In this document: one piece after another, positions 1 to 12,171 of the stretch | Layout: each line of letters opens with the position of its first letter | Numbering within the stretch: position 1 is the first letter of the stretch | NCBI GenBank assembly: GCA_011800155.1 | Contig: CM022371.1 | Coordinates: forward strand, 3,534,001 to 3,598,000 | Length of the DNA: 64,000 nt | Direction: 5' to 3' | Source of the DNA: Flammulina velutipes | Taxonomy: Eukaryota; Basidiomycota; Agaricomycetes; Agaricales; Physalacriaceae | Made by a program: the position numbers and the translations under genes | Notes under the pieces: generated by a model | The model's database searches: none | What the model saw: the letters and a program-made list of their open reading frames with translations, nothing else | What the model was told of the DNA's origin: nothing

Positions 1-1168
1 TTTTGAAGCCTGTAATCACCAATATTTCAGGTGTATCGTCGAAGCTCCTCCTTTACAGCACACCCTATCTGCTGTTTCTCGCAGATGGAGGCTCACCGTT
101 TCGTCGTTCACCATGCTTTGGTCAAACATAGCCATCATGGACTACCACAATCCCGAACGTATCGTCTTGCCATCTCCGACTCCCTTTTCGGCTGCCTATT
201 TCACGTCCTTTGCCGCTGCGATCCGGTGCGCCGGGAACGCCCCGTTGACATGCTATATACGCCTCAACGAAAAGATGAATGCGACTACGATAGCGCTCCT
301 CAGCATGCTCGTCTCAACGTCTAATCGATGGGTCTCTCTCGATTTACTTACAAGGGACGAAGATCACGTGGCCCATTGTCTTCCTACCGCTCTATAGAAA
401 CCTCCCTCGTCTCAAATCACTCAACTTCAACATGCAAAACGGAGATGTAGAGACGCTCCGCCACATATTCTCCATCGCACCTAATCTCGTCTATGTCGAC
501 TTTAGACTACACGCCACACACTTCATCCTTCCATGGGCGCAGCTCCGGATAATGAAATTCTCCCCGGACGGTGGTTTCCAGCCTTTAACATATCTTCAAA
601 ATCTCCAACAGTCATCGAAACTCGAGCGCTTTGATTATTGTGAATCTATGGAGATTGTCCGCCCACACGACTACCCCATCCTCACTCTCCCTTCTGTCAA
701 AGTCGCATACATCGTCGGGTCGAAGTGTCTCTCTTCACACGCATTGCCATCCCTCGAGACGGCAACCATAGAAGCTGAGGACCTTGATGCCTTCCAAAAA
801 ATGGTATCAAACTCAAGGTGCCACATTCACGACCTTCCTTTCGCTTTTTTCACGAGTCAATAATGGCCAAATTGGAGAGGTACATCGTCCCAGCACTCAA
901 ATGTCTTGCAATCAGATGTGACTTGCATCGTTCTCGCATTGATCCATCTCCTGGATTAGAGACAATCGTGACGATGTTGCAGAAACATTTCCTTGACCTG
1001 GAGGGACTCGTCATCAAAATACCTTGTTTTAGGGCTCGGGAGGATGATGGGAGCCTCGTCAATATCCTGGACGCGCTGTGGGGACTCGTAAGTAAGAGAA
1101 GGCGTTTGAAGCACATCACACTAGAGTTTCGGGTGCGAAAAACATGTCCGGATATGGGGTCAAGATGA
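1..1168 (+). pseudogene. decayed F-box/LRR-like gene, 5' end outside window
   Basis: The first bases already read an F-box-like stretch (LQHTLSAVSRRWR followed by LWSNIAI), the usual start of mushroom F-box proteins in which the box binds Skp1 and the C-terminal repeats choose the target. The reading frame then breaks twice. Near position 390 it must shift to continue with FLPLYRNLPRLKSLNF, and near 850 it must shift again to reach the segment beginning IMAKLERYIVPALKCLAIR. No GT-AG intron of ordinary size explains either jump. The remaining text is leucine-rich and resembles the repeat region of other F-box proteins. I infer a frameshifted copy. A sequence error is possible but would have to occur twice. 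The true start lies upstream of the window. Confidence 0.6.
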
Positions 1169-2678
1169 ACTGGATCGACTTGAATCGTACCAGAAGCTAA
1201 AGCAAGCGCAAGCGGCGAAAGCACCTTGCGTTGACCTGGCGATTTTCTGTGAGTTGCTGAGGATAGCTGATCGTTCTTAACCCGCACTAACATTCGTCTC
1301 TGCGTAGATGAGGTACTGGACCAAAGAATCCATTTGATGTACCCAACACCCGATATCATACATATACTTGAACATGCGATAAAACGCGTATTATTTTCCC
1401 CATTTCTTCTTCAGACGAACTTATTGACTTCTATCGTAGGTATCCGTCACGTTTGTTCACGCTAGCATATCATCCTCGCCTCCTCGGTCAAAATTCTATT
1501 ATCCAAACGCTGATGGAATGACACTACAAAATCGCGGAATCCTAGAGCCGCCCAATACTTGATATGATAGGCCTAGGATACGCGAAATCGGGTGGCGCAC
1601 ATCAAAATCACATCAAGCGCTGTACTCTCTTATCTTATGCGCAGCAATCGAAAATACCTCATTGCGACCCATGGCATGTCTCTGATCATGGCTTCGATAC
1701 CGCTTCCATGTATATGGCGCGCGCGAGAGACCGCTTATAGGGTTGTGTTTAGTTTCCGACATTTGGTAAATATAATGTTGCGCTCTGATTTCAGTCAGCG
1801 GAAGATAGAAACGATTGTCTGCTTATCCTCTGATCTCTAGTATCTGCCAGGCTACGCGTACGTGCCTACAAACGATGATACCCGCACTGCCCTGGAGACA
1901 TGTCAAGCCCGTCTACGCCACACACAAGAGTCGTTCCTGGCTCTTGACGAGCGTCAAGTTACTTGTCGTTCGACTACAAATCCCCTGCCCTGCCAATCAT
2001 CCCATCCCACTGGATCACATCATTTTCTCACAGCTGTTTGGGTATCCCCGAGGCAGCCGCTGCGCCACTCCGGTGAAGTGTCATCGGTTACACTAACACT
2101 TGCAAGCAACCTATAGCTTGCATTGAACCGAGCTATCGGGATCAATGTATAATTCCTTAAACATCGAACAAAGAGACCTTCATTGTTTATCTACTCTCCG
2201 CCGCCCGTGTATGGAATGTGGACCCGATGATGTGGCGCCACCCGGTGCCTAACTTTAATAAAGTTTTCAACTCGGTCGCCAAACTTTCACCCATCCCCGG
2301 TCCGTGCGCGTCGCTCTGCATTCTTCCGAATGTTCTCAAGGCATCGACATCGGAAACGTCAAGGTTCGCATCTTGGCGCACACGGTAAAACGGCCACGCA
2401 TTCTAATTTCACCTCCTCAAGGCCACACCACATTCGCAGTGCTATAACACCGGTATTTCCATTTGTGTACTGTCAGTGTGCAGCGTGAAATAAAAGTGAT
2501 AATGTACTATATAATATAAGAGTTCGATTGTAAACTACATGTCTATGTGAAGCGTGCTAATAACCAATAAACAACGACAGGATGCCTTAGTACAACAAAT
2601 TGATGTTATGATAAAAACAGCTAGCAGAACCCAATACAACAAAGCAACGCGAGAAACGATACAAATAAGGCGCCAATG
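1169..2678. other. gene-poor stretch
   Basis: Only short, low-quality open frames occur here (the longest under 100 codons, several lacking an ATG). I see no splice pattern or family motif. The last part is AT-rich and holds the 3' flank of the zinc-finger gene that follows on the minus strand. Confidence 0.5.
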
Positions 2679-4208
2679 TTATCCACGGTAGACCTTGTGT
2701 ACACGCATATGCTGGCCAAGATTATCGTGACGGCTGAAATCCTTGCCGCAACCAGGGTACGGGCATTTGTGCGCTACGAACAGGATGAGACACAAGATGG
2801 GAAACAGAACGACAGCGACTCACGTTTCTCATGTGTATGAATGCTTCGTACATGGCGCTTCAAGTGCTCGCCTCTCGCGAAACATTTGCCACATCCTGTG
2901 ACCTCGCAGGTATGTATCCTGGCGCCCTTGCCGCTGCTATAATCGGCATCAACACCGACAGTGGGTACTCGCCGCCCGCGAGACTTTTTGGTGAGGTTTG
3001 GGACAGGGATGGGCGTCTGGAGAGATGCAGTAGGACGAGAGCGGTGACGTGCTTCGTGGTAGGACGTCGGATAGGCGGACGATGAAGAGGCAGTTCGTCG
3101 CGCACGAGTGGTGACGCCACTGGGCTGAGAATACGTAGAGGGTCCTGGATACGAGGACCGACTGTAATGCTCGAAACTGGTCGATCGCGTGCGCCTGGCG
3201 ATGGAACGTCCATGGCGTAGGACGAAATCGCCGTCTCTGGCGTCGTCGAAATCTTCATATTCGTCGTCATCTTCGTAGGAGTCGTAGGAGTCGCGACGAC
3301 GGCTGGGTTGGTCGTAAACATCCTCGCCTTTATCGTCTTCGCCGTCGGCGTCAACATCATCCTCCATGCGAATTAATGGAGGCTCGTCCCCGTGGTGCGT
3401 GGGTACAGACTCGATGTTACCAGAAACGTAACGCGGATCACAACCAGGCTGAGGTGAATGGCTATGCGAGTAATCAACTCGGAGGGGGGACAAAGACTTT
3501 GCGTGGGATAGCTCCGCCAGATAGCGCTCGTGGGCATGGTGCTGTTGTGGTGAATGGTGATAGCTATTGAATGATGAGCTCGATGATGGACCATGATACA
3601 CGGTGAACGCACTCAAAATTCGTATAGACGTTGGACTGCTGCTGCGATATTTGATGATGTTGGGAAGGTACCACATAGGTTGGGCGGTCGAATAGCTGGT
3701 TACTGTAAACGTCCGGGGTCTCTTCGACTTTGACTCGATAAGTTTGCTGGACAGCTGGAGCCGACTGGGGGTACGTGTTGGTGTTTCGTTGCCATTCCTC
3801 GTAGTCGCCATTGTGAACCTGAGCCTGAGGCTGGGGATGGGAAAGTTGCTGAGGAATAGGGGAATGCAGTGGCGTAGTCCGGTGCTGCTCGTTGGACATG
3901 TATACCGCCAGAGGCGATGTCGACGACGAGTGGTTACTCAGATATTGCTGCGTGGCGACCTGTTGCTTCCTGGCTTGTGGGATAGTCCAAGGCATCTGGT
4001 AGGCTGAGTACATATGTTCCTGCTCTACCGCTTCGTGGTGGTAGCCGCCGTCCGACTGTTGCGTCTGCTGGTAGACAGTGGCGGGGGGATAAGGATAGGA
4101 TGAAGGCATGTCGTGCTCGACGTCAAACTCAGCTACCGACGACGCTGAAGAGTACGGCGAACTAGCAGAGAAGTTGGTGAACGTCGGACTGACAGGCGAG
4201 GAGGACAT
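2679..4208 (-). CDS. C2H2 zinc-finger transcription factor, Msn2/4-type fingers
   Basis: Nuclear DNA-binding regulator of about 476 residues in three exons. The introns are 3564-3612 (49 nt) and 2774-2823 (50 nt), and both junctions keep phase. The N-terminal two thirds is low-complexity (Ser, Gln, Pro, Tyr) with an acidic Asp/Glu patch, typical of an activation region. The C-terminus carries two adjacent C2H2 fingers joined by an HTHEKPHK linker that is created by the last splice. The recognition helices read ARGEHLKRH and SRHDNLGQH, the pattern of yeast Msn2/Msn4, which bind the stress-response element. The second finger lies almost entirely on the last exon, so an unspliced reading would lose it. 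I chose the start MSSSPVSP; an in-frame ATG 12 codons upstream is possible. Its role in stress or development is inferred from the fingers only. Confidence 0.85.
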
Positions 4209-6096
4209 GGGAGAGCGTGAAAGACGTCGAAGAGAAAGAAACACACAACAGATTCCACTAAATATGTCACAGCCCTAGAATTAGCACCAAAGCCAGAACC
4301 TAATCGAGTCAAATCTTCGATTAATGAACAGCAGAATTTCCAATGTGCCCGATCGAGGTCAGACACGCCTACATTCTTAGCGCGTCTTTCCAGGTCATTC
4401 GAGAATGGATGCGTGTCAAATTCGGGGATATCAGCGCTATAGATTCACCAGCTCATTTGAGACCAAATCTCGCCCATTCACGGCCGTCTGTGGCTCTCAA
4501 CCTTGAAGCTCGTCGTGGTAGATGATCACAGAAAGCAGGCACTTCTTTTTCCCACGAGGCAATTCCGCCAAGATCTCTAGATTTAGCGTGCTTCTGATGC
4601 GATCACTTCCCGATCTACACGCTAATCATGCCTCTCGGTACCTCGTCTATGGACATTGCCAACCGACATACCTGAATAAATACTCCCTCCCTGAATCATA
4701 CGCTGCCATCGCCACTGTCACTCCTCGCATAATATGTCATATCAACTTCCAGGAGATTTGTGGCGCGCAGGTCTGTAGGATAACTTCTTGGCTTCTGAAA
4801 AGGATTTTGAGATTCAAGATGCTAGGGTTTTTTTTCCTGTGGCGCTCGAACCCTCGTTTCCATATTAAAAATGTCTCGGGACACGAGTAGTTCCGTTGGT
4901 ATCCGGTCAGGTGTATTTTATATTCCTGACGCTCATGCCCTCTGACCCACTGAAAAGGGAATGTGAGCACAAGACGATTTGACATCCGGACCTGACACGA
5001 TCACCGTTTCATTATACTACTTGCGCCAAATCCACTTTGCGCTGCGTTCGAGTTGGACTACCTTTGTCTATTTGACGGGACCGTCGGGGCCTCTGGGAAT
5101 GAGAACACACTCTCATTTGCGGCTGGTAGTGTACAAGGATTGGATCAAATCGATGTAAACCTTATAGATCACAGCGAGAATTCCAGCATGTAGAGAAACT
5201 GAACAAATAACGCTGGCCATGGGATCACTTTACGTCTGGCATGAGCGTTTGCGCCCTACGTCAGCGCGGCGACGCTAAAGATCGCTGGCAAGCCCAAGCG
5301 AGCCGGAAATCAGTATTTTCATTTTAATACATATCCCTGCGCTCCAAGTGGCAGGCGGAATTGTAGCAGCTCAAACGCATCTCCGTTCCGTTAATTATGG
5401 AGCTATGGACACACAATGTCACACGTCTGAAGTGAGCAAATGAAAACATTTTTCGAAGAGACCAGTAGCTGCGAATGGAAGGTTGGGATACATTGCGGAC
5501 TGTGGCGCAAGACATCCTCAAGTCCTTGAACGTTTGAACGCTTATTTATGAAACATCCACCTCTACTGAGCTTGAAATGTTCATGAGAACACCCGGCATA
5601 AAACTGGCATGAGGCGGTTTCCTGGCTCTGAGTAGAAAACGCCGTTCACTCTGGACAACGGAAATGAGACTCCGGCGGTACGTCGAACATCGCACTAGTG
5701 GTTGGCGAATAAGCGACCTCATGTGCGACAGCCACTATTTTCTCTCTGTTAACACGTTCCAATAGTCGATGAGATGACTGAGGTCGTTGTGGCGGTGGAC
5801 AACGTCCATATCGGATCACTTCCGTGGGAATGTCGGTTGCGCTGCGGGCACCCAAGGCTATTCCATATCCGTCTCCTGTTCAAACTGGGGCTACAAGTAA
5901 TTCTCTCTCTAAATACAGTATCCCTGTGCGGAAGCTGTCACCAGACAGTAATAGAGTCGATTTCGTTCTGTCGTTGGATTTCAAGGCTGATTTCGCTTTG
6001 CAAACCACCATTCGATCTTGCGCGAAATGAATACACGGTGTTTTAAGCACTAAGAGAGCTGTTGACTTTAAGTTTGACAACGAATCTGATCGATGT

Positions 6097-6141
6097 GAGT
6101 ACGGGCAACGCCTGCAAAGTTCGCGGCATGTTTGTACATGT
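6097..6141 (+). repeat. left arm of 45-bp inverted repeat
   Basis: This 45-nt stretch (beginning GAGTACGGGCAAC) is matched in reverse complement at 7106-7150 with about four mismatches. Weaker similarity continues into the spacer, suggesting a larger, eroded inverted duplication. The spacer is about 965 bp and encodes nothing recognisable. Confidence 0.75.
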
Positions 6142-7105
6142 AGTTTGATCCCGCCTCAAGGTGAGTGATGATGCGGCTTCCTTGCCGGAACGTTGGCCGC
6201 ATCAGGGTCTAGAGAATCAGTGGCAAACGTCTTGAGACCCAAAGATTGAGCGTTCAACACAACAAAATGGCTTGTTTTAGTGTCGGGATTATTGTTTTCT
6301 TACATTCTAAAGACAGCCTAGGAAGTAGATTCTTATTATTGTTGGTTTTCGGAAATCCTCGATTCCGGAGGTACTTTGAATGGAACGGTGAGATAAATCC
6401 TCAAAATTCTAATTCCTAGGCTGTATTTCTATGTCTAATAAGGTTATAATCCGTTGACTCCGATGACAATTCGAGCATTCCACGGTCAGGAAAATAACTT
6501 TCAAAAATCCGCGCTCAGATCATGATGATGTTACCCTACCGGACATAGCGACACGGCCTCTCTCAATTCTATTACAGCACCTTTGATATCTTTTAGTGTC
6601 AACCTTGTAAATACAACATACATAACCATTGATTATAGGATCTGAGTATTTCTAGAGGACACGAGCGTAACGTACCAGTCAACAACGATTTGCCATGGTC
6701 AGAGGTCAATCTGATCAAAATCTGATCAAATCAAAATGATCATCAGCTGTGAAGCTGACAGTAGTGAAATATACAGGGTTTTGCATAATAAACTGCGTGT
6801 TTGAGATTTCCCAAAAGATATTTGGTACTATTTATTCTCATCACGGATGCGGGCCGGTTGACCGAATCGTTCAACAACCGTCGTACTTCCTCATCCCACT
6901 CGATTGGAGAGAGTATCTGTCGTGTTATTTCGACACAGAGATGCTTTGTGGTCGAACGGCAGAGGACTGGTGGTCACCTCAATGGATGTTGGGCCTGCAA
7001 TACGTCGATGACACCAGAACCTGGGCCCCTTTGTTGACTGATGGAAGCCGCGACAAACAGGTTTTGCGAATCACTGACTTGCAGTTTATTATGCAAACGA
7101 CTGTA

Positions 7106-7150
7106 ACATGAGCAAACATGCCGCGAACTTTGCAGGTGTTGCCCGTACTC
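7106..7150 (-). repeat. right arm of 45-bp inverted repeat
   Basis: Reverse complement partner of 6097-6141. The two arms face each other, as in a foldback element or the inverted ends of a non-autonomous DNA transposon. No target-site duplication was recognised. Confidence 0.75.
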
Positions 7151-7403
7151 AATCGATGCGAGCCAACCGAGACCACGTGAGCGCATTTCGGTGCCGAACG
7201 TGTTCGTCGGACATCGGTATTTGAACCTCTGGCTCTTACCACGACATTCACGATGTTTGCTGTATGACGGAGACGGGAGTCACGTCTTATTACACTCTAC
7301 TGGTTAGCCAAGAGAAACCGCCGGCGCTCTAGCCTTGTTTCAAGCGCATGTTTCACCGAACTCTCTTTTCCTCCTACCATCACCATTGTTGAAGATCGTT
7401 ATC

Positions 7404-7905
7404 ATGAGCGCCTCTCTCATTACCTTCAAGGGCTGGGCAGACATTCTAGTCGCGGCTCTACTTACGATTCAGCCTGACGTTGTCTATGATAACGCTTTGA
7501 CGAGGGCTGTCTCTGGCGTCAGTGGACTCGTAAGCAACATACCTACCCCGAATTTAAGCATGGGCATTTCTGATGGTGACGACCAATAGCATATTTCCGA
7601 TGCTGCCACCGCGCCAGGGTTTAACCAAGCTATCGCATGCATGGTCGCTGCAGTCGGCGTGGGCCAAATCGTCGCTGGGCGCTCTGGACCTGCAACTGCG
7701 CCAGCAATGAGTAAGTTACACACCTTTCGTTGATTGATTTTTAAACGAGAATTCGGTAGTGGCTATGTACGCGACGTGGGGAATCCTCAGTTTGGCGACG
7801 TGCGCGACTTCGTTGGGGTCTGCTACGGTGTTGTTTACGGGGATTAACCATTTGGGGTTTTCTGCCTTGGTGTATTATCTTGATCCCGGTGCGAGGAGAT
7901 TGTAA
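7404..7905 (+). CDS. small multi-pass membrane protein, unknown function
   Basis: Three exons (7404-7529, 7590-7710, 7760-7905) splice in phase into a 130-residue protein. The introns are 60 and 49 nt with GTAAG donors. Hydrophobic segments lie roughly at residues 10-25, 50-70 and 84-120 (the last long enough for two passes), giving about four membrane spans. It ends in a short charged tail (DPGARRL). I do not recognise the family, but small four-span proteins of this size are common conserved hypotheticals in mushrooms. The start ATG (MSASLITF) is the first in frame after a pyrimidine-rich leader. Location in a cellular membrane is inferred from hydrophobicity only. Confidence 0.7.
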
Positions 7906-8043
7906 CGAGTCTCGCCATTCACTGTTGTATTTCTTGCTAAATTGGATCTATTCCTACTATGTTGGCCGAATTGCGGGTTCTAATACGTAGTTGTGGCGCT
8001 TCGATTGATTTAACAGCAACTCGGCCCGGAATCCCGGCTTGCC

Positions 8044-8050
8044 TATAAAT
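8044..8050 (+). promoter_or_regulatory. TATA box of the F-box gene at 8090
   Basis: TATAAAT lies 40 bp before the predicted ATG of the downstream F-box copy. Its survival upstream of a broken reading frame suggests the inactivation is recent. Confidence 0.4.
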
Positions 8051-8089
8051 AGTCGGCTACTCACTCTTGGTTCTTTGATTCATTCTTCC

Positions 8090-9610
8090 ATGGTTCTTCA
8101 TAAAATAGAGGTGAGTGTCGTAGCCACATTTGAGGCTGATAAAACTCATGATTTACAGCTAGCATTTATAGATAGGCTTCCGATAGAGCTTCTTCAATTG
8201 GTCTTTTGGTGGGCATGCCTTGACGGTGGCGATACTAGATATCTTCTGCGTGTGGACAGCCGGTGTTCTCTCCCATTTCATCACACCATCCTCCAAATCT
8301 GCTGTCTTTGGAAGGAAGCCGCTCTGTCTTGTGCTAGCCTTTGGTCTAACGTTTCGTTGGTCTCCGCCCTTGGCCGGGAAACGATCCCTTCCCCTCACCA
8401 GTTACGCCACTACAGACGCCACCTCCGAACTGCGCTCATGTCATCTAGCGACACGTAACTCAGCTGCTGTATCATGATTGGAAGTGACTTTACAGACGGA
8501 TCGATGGAAATCCTGCAAGATTTGGTTGCCACATCTACACGGTGGCGCTCTTTTGTTTGCCACATTCGATGGCCCATCTCAGGCGATGTGTTTCTTCCCC
8601 TGCAGCATAATATTCCGCTTCTGCAGTCACTGGACTTCCTTCCCATGTTTCACAACGACTCGGAGACATACGACGATTTCTTGGGACTCTTCAGCGACGC
8701 GCCGAACCTAGTGAGCGCGTCCTTTGAGATTGAAGATGGATCCTACTTCGAATTTCCCTGGAATAACCTCCGAAAGTTCGAGCTTCATAAATCCTTGGAC
8801 GTCCTTTTCGACGTAACGTTTATAGACTATTTCACCAAAGCCGCCAGCTCTATCCACCTCGAAACACTAGCCTGCCAGATAATTGAGGGTGATCAACTAG
8901 TGATACAGAATATAATAATACCCGAATCCGCCCCTTCAGTGAACTGCCCCAGCCTCCGCGAAATTGACATTGCAGACCCGAGGCTCTTGCCGTTCCTCAC
9001 CATTCCTCACCATTCTAAAATCACCATACGATCCCTATCTTCCCCTCACATTTCAGCCTACGCCGCCCTGGTTTCTCGCTCTCAGTGCGACGTACGGGAG
9101 GTGGAGCTGGACAGTATATCGTGGGCGGACATGCAGCCGTTCTGTGCTTACGTTCCACACCTGCGGAAGCTCACCGCTACAAATATGAATTTGCCCGATG
9201 CTTCTATTCTAAATGCATTTCCAGACCTTCAATATCTGCGAATCACTTTAGAATATGATGAGCCGTTCACGCCACAGTTGCTCGACGCTGCCTGGGACAT
9301 TATACTTCATTCACAACTAAGCTATTTGGAAATATCTACAAGGATCATGTCAGGAAGACCAGACGAGGCAACACTTTCGTTGCTATCGCAAGGTGTATCG
9401 TTCGAGAATTTGAAGACAATCCAGACACCCGTCGTGAAATTAGTGGGTATATGTAAGTTGTGCTTCTGCGAGGTGTCATTTATGAGACTTAACTTCTGGG
9501 TAGATGAAAGTGGGTGGGAATTAGAGGGTGGTGTAGTTTTTGCTGACAGTTACAATGTCCTTCTTGGCACCTGGCGTCGTCGACAGTTGGGCGATGAAAT
9601 GACCACTTGA
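8090..9610 (+). pseudogene. F-box protein, subfamily 1, with in-frame stop
   Basis: Close paralogue of the minus-strand gene at 15233-16767. Exon 1 (MVLHKIE) is followed by a 48-nt intron (8111-8158) at the same place as in the paralogue, then the F-box (IDRLPIELLQLVFWWA) and a long leucine-rich-like region (YFEFPWNNLRKFEL, VNCPSLREIDI). A TAA at 8456-8458 interrupts the frame just before SCCIMIGSDF, where the paralogue reads through with SIDCC. The frame stays open for 378 codons after the stop, and a second intron (about 9456-9502) is kept near the 3' end. The copy is therefore inactivated by one nonsense change, or it makes a truncated F-box-only protein of about 105 residues. An intact version would be expected to link Skp1-Cullin ligase to an unknown target. 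Confidence 0.75.
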
Positions 9611-10671
9611 AGAGCTAGAAGCCAAAGACATTCAAAGACCAATAGAGCATGTTTTAGTTACTCGTTTACAATGCAATATATCGTGCACGAAGGGTCATTT
9701 CCGGAGACATTTCAAGGTACCGGCGGTGAAGGGAGCACATTCTATATAAGAGAGTTTCAACGAACGTTTTCGAGCCGGGATCTCCAGGCTAGTAGCACAT
9801 TAGGTTCAATCTCCTCCGGCGCCGCCACCTTTTCTAGACTGATTTCCTTATGATCTTCAGAAGCCTTGAGTATCTTTCAGATAGATTTTCGGTCTTGATG
9901 ACAGCGATGGGAAGAACGAAATTGTAGGGCTAGAGCCAAACAGTTTTCGGAGCGCCTGAAAGTTCCATCATATCGTCGATAGTTAGCGTTGACATTGTGG
10001 AGAAGAGAATGAGATTGGCACGTGATATTTGTTAAATCTGATGATGTCACTGTCAGTTGTTGGGTTTTGTTCTTCGTTTGCTTATCCCACGCTCCTCAGC
10101 ATTCTGCAAGGCTGCGAGTATACACATTCCTTTGTATCTGCTGAAGTTTATGTCACTCTACTTCAATTGTTAGATATCCAACGATCTATGATGCCTTCCG
10201 ATCGTGTCCCTATCCCCGTCGACGTGTTGGCATCGAAGTATGACGCGTTCGTATAGATTGGTTCGTTTGTTTTGTTTCATAATTGTTTTTCTGAGGCGAT
10301 GTAGCCATGTTGTACACTTAAACTACCCGCGCAACCATCGCCCTACGCTTGACGAAGACTCTGGCGCTAAGTTTGGGCCAAACAGCTACCATCGAAAATA
10401 AATCCCCGACGTCAGCGCAACGTCAGCGCGCGTTGCTGACGTTATCAATGCAGCTTCCTCACGACGCTCATCCTTTTGGCCAACTTTATGAGCACGTTTG
10501 ACGGTAAGTGTATCTGTCTCTGTGCGCAGCTATTCTCAACTTTCTTTTGGCCAAGATAAACAGTCTCTTATTGTCCAGGACTGGGATATCTTTACCGGCG
10601 GTACATCTGCGCCGTCTTCTGGCCGTGACGACTCTACACAACTTTCCCTGCCTTTACCTGTGGCGTACACA
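9611..10671. other. intergenic, no gene recognised
   Basis: Short open frames without ATG starts or family features. The last 180 bp are the leader of the BTB gene and contain an open frame continuous with its first exon, so the true start of that gene could lie somewhat upstream of 10672. Confidence 0.4.
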
Positions 10672-11877
10672 ATGAACGCGAGAGACATGGCTCTCCCTGA
10701 GGTACTGAAAGATCGTGCGGCTAAATAGTCTTACCATTTTCTCTAACCGTTTTCCGCCAGGTATCGAACGTCGTCTTTCATGATGTCATTTATGATTTCA
10801 TGCGTGTTTAGGCGAATGGCATGGCAGACAGGCTGCAACAGTACCGGAACTCGCAAGCAATGCACCATCGTCTTGGAGCCACTGCGCCTTCAAAAGTAGT
10901 AAGTTTCCCTTCTATCTCTCGCTAATCGCCTCACCTATCACCCTAGTTGGACGACGTAGACGCGCCATCCGTCTCGACGACCTTCCATCCAACTGCTCAT
11001 TTCGCCCAGCCTGGGCATCACCCTGATGTCGTACTTCTTTCTGCAGACAGTGTTCTCTTTTACGTCCATTACACTTACTTGGATGGCGCGTCGACCAACC
11101 ATTTTGGAATGCTCCTGGCTGGAAGGCCCAATTCGCATCCCGTCCATGTTGAAGAACACTCCGCGGTTCTCAACGTTATTTTACATGCCGTCTACAGTAT
11201 CTCCAGCTCTCGCTTCAAGCCCTCCCTTGAGACCCTCATTACAGCCGTCGACCAAATGAGCGCCACGTACGGATTATCCACCAAGCAGCTCATCCAGCCG
11301 TCAAGCACGCTGCACTCTTTGCTCTATTCCCATGCACCTTTCTCTCCGATCGAGCTATTCATGTTGGCTGCGCACCATCAACTCGAAGATCTCGCAGTCC
11401 AGGTCTCCGCGCACCTTCTTTCTTTCCATTTGTACAATTTGACAGACGAGATGGTCGATCGTATGGGCGCACGCTATATGAAGAGGCTTATGTTTCTCCA
11501 CATACAGAGGGTCGAGGCGTTCAAGGCCATACTGATCGTTCCGCCACCAGCTCACGAAGGGTGTAGAGTACACGAAGGTAGAGTACAGAACAAGTGGGCA
11601 TTGGCGGTCGCGGGCATGTTGAATGATCTGAGCCCAGGTCAGTTTCCATATCACTCGTTTCCTAATAGAAATGTTGAGCAGGATGTTTTAGGAATGTCTT
11701 CTCACATGTTGATATCGTTGATGAAGAGGTTAGCAGGCGATATGCGATGCCCGTCGTGCATAGAAAGATTCGATCGAATGCTCGCTGTGGCGGCCATGAA
11801 GTGGTCGTCTGAAAAGGTTTGTCGTCTAAATTCCATGACGTGCTCAAAACTTGACCTCTCCTTAGGCAACGATATAA
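10672..11877 (+). CDS. BTB/POZ domain protein, mushroom type
   Basis: Five exons (10672-10701, 10812-10898, 10947-11637, 11692-11816, 11866-11877) give 314 residues, all phases agreeing. The diagnostic segment HHPDVVLLSADSVLFYVHY opens a BTB/POZ fold of the kind expanded in agaricomycetes, followed by the helical tail (FSPIELFMLAAHHQLEDLA). A Cys pair (MRCPSCIERF) sits near the C-terminus, and the last exon encodes only three codons. BTB domains dimerise and often act as Cullin-3 adaptors; here that role is inferred. The large exon has no ATG near its 5' end, which is why upstream exons are required. The start at MNARDMAL is the least certain part. A second, unrelated-looking BTB gene lies at 16980-18006. 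Confidence 0.75.
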
Positions 11878-12171
11878 GGAAGAATAATGATCTTGGGTCT
11901 TGCGCAACGCGCAAGCAATGCAACAAACAACTCGAAGCGGCACATATACGATGCCAATTGACACCTTCTTGATTCTGAAGGCGAGGTCTTGGTACTTACG
12001 GAGAGGCAGGAGGGCAGACGGTACAGAAACACGGATTGGTAATGGTTAGCAGTGATAATTGGCCACACTTACAAATCGGCCCGATGATCCGATATTTAAT
12101 GTCTCAAACAAGTTCGTTTTCTTGTACAGTGACCACGTTCTCGGCTTGTCGTTGATTCCCATTTCACTCCA

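Larger units (their letters stand above)
4209..7403. other. 3-kb gene-poor region
   Basis: No open frame here has protein-like composition, a family motif or a consistent splice pattern. The only structure I can support is an inverted repeat pair (6097-6141 and 7106-7150) with weaker flanking similarity. The region may be an old mobile-element scar. Confidence 0.5.

Noticed and set aside
4522..4890. 122-codon plus-strand open frame
   Set aside because: Composition is not protein-like, and no motif, splice partner or paralogue is seen.
10498..10671. Extending the BTB gene start to the open frame at 10498
   Set aside because: That frame begins at TTG rather than ATG, and the nearest upstream ATG (10488) is out of phase unless an implausible 26-nt intron is assumed.
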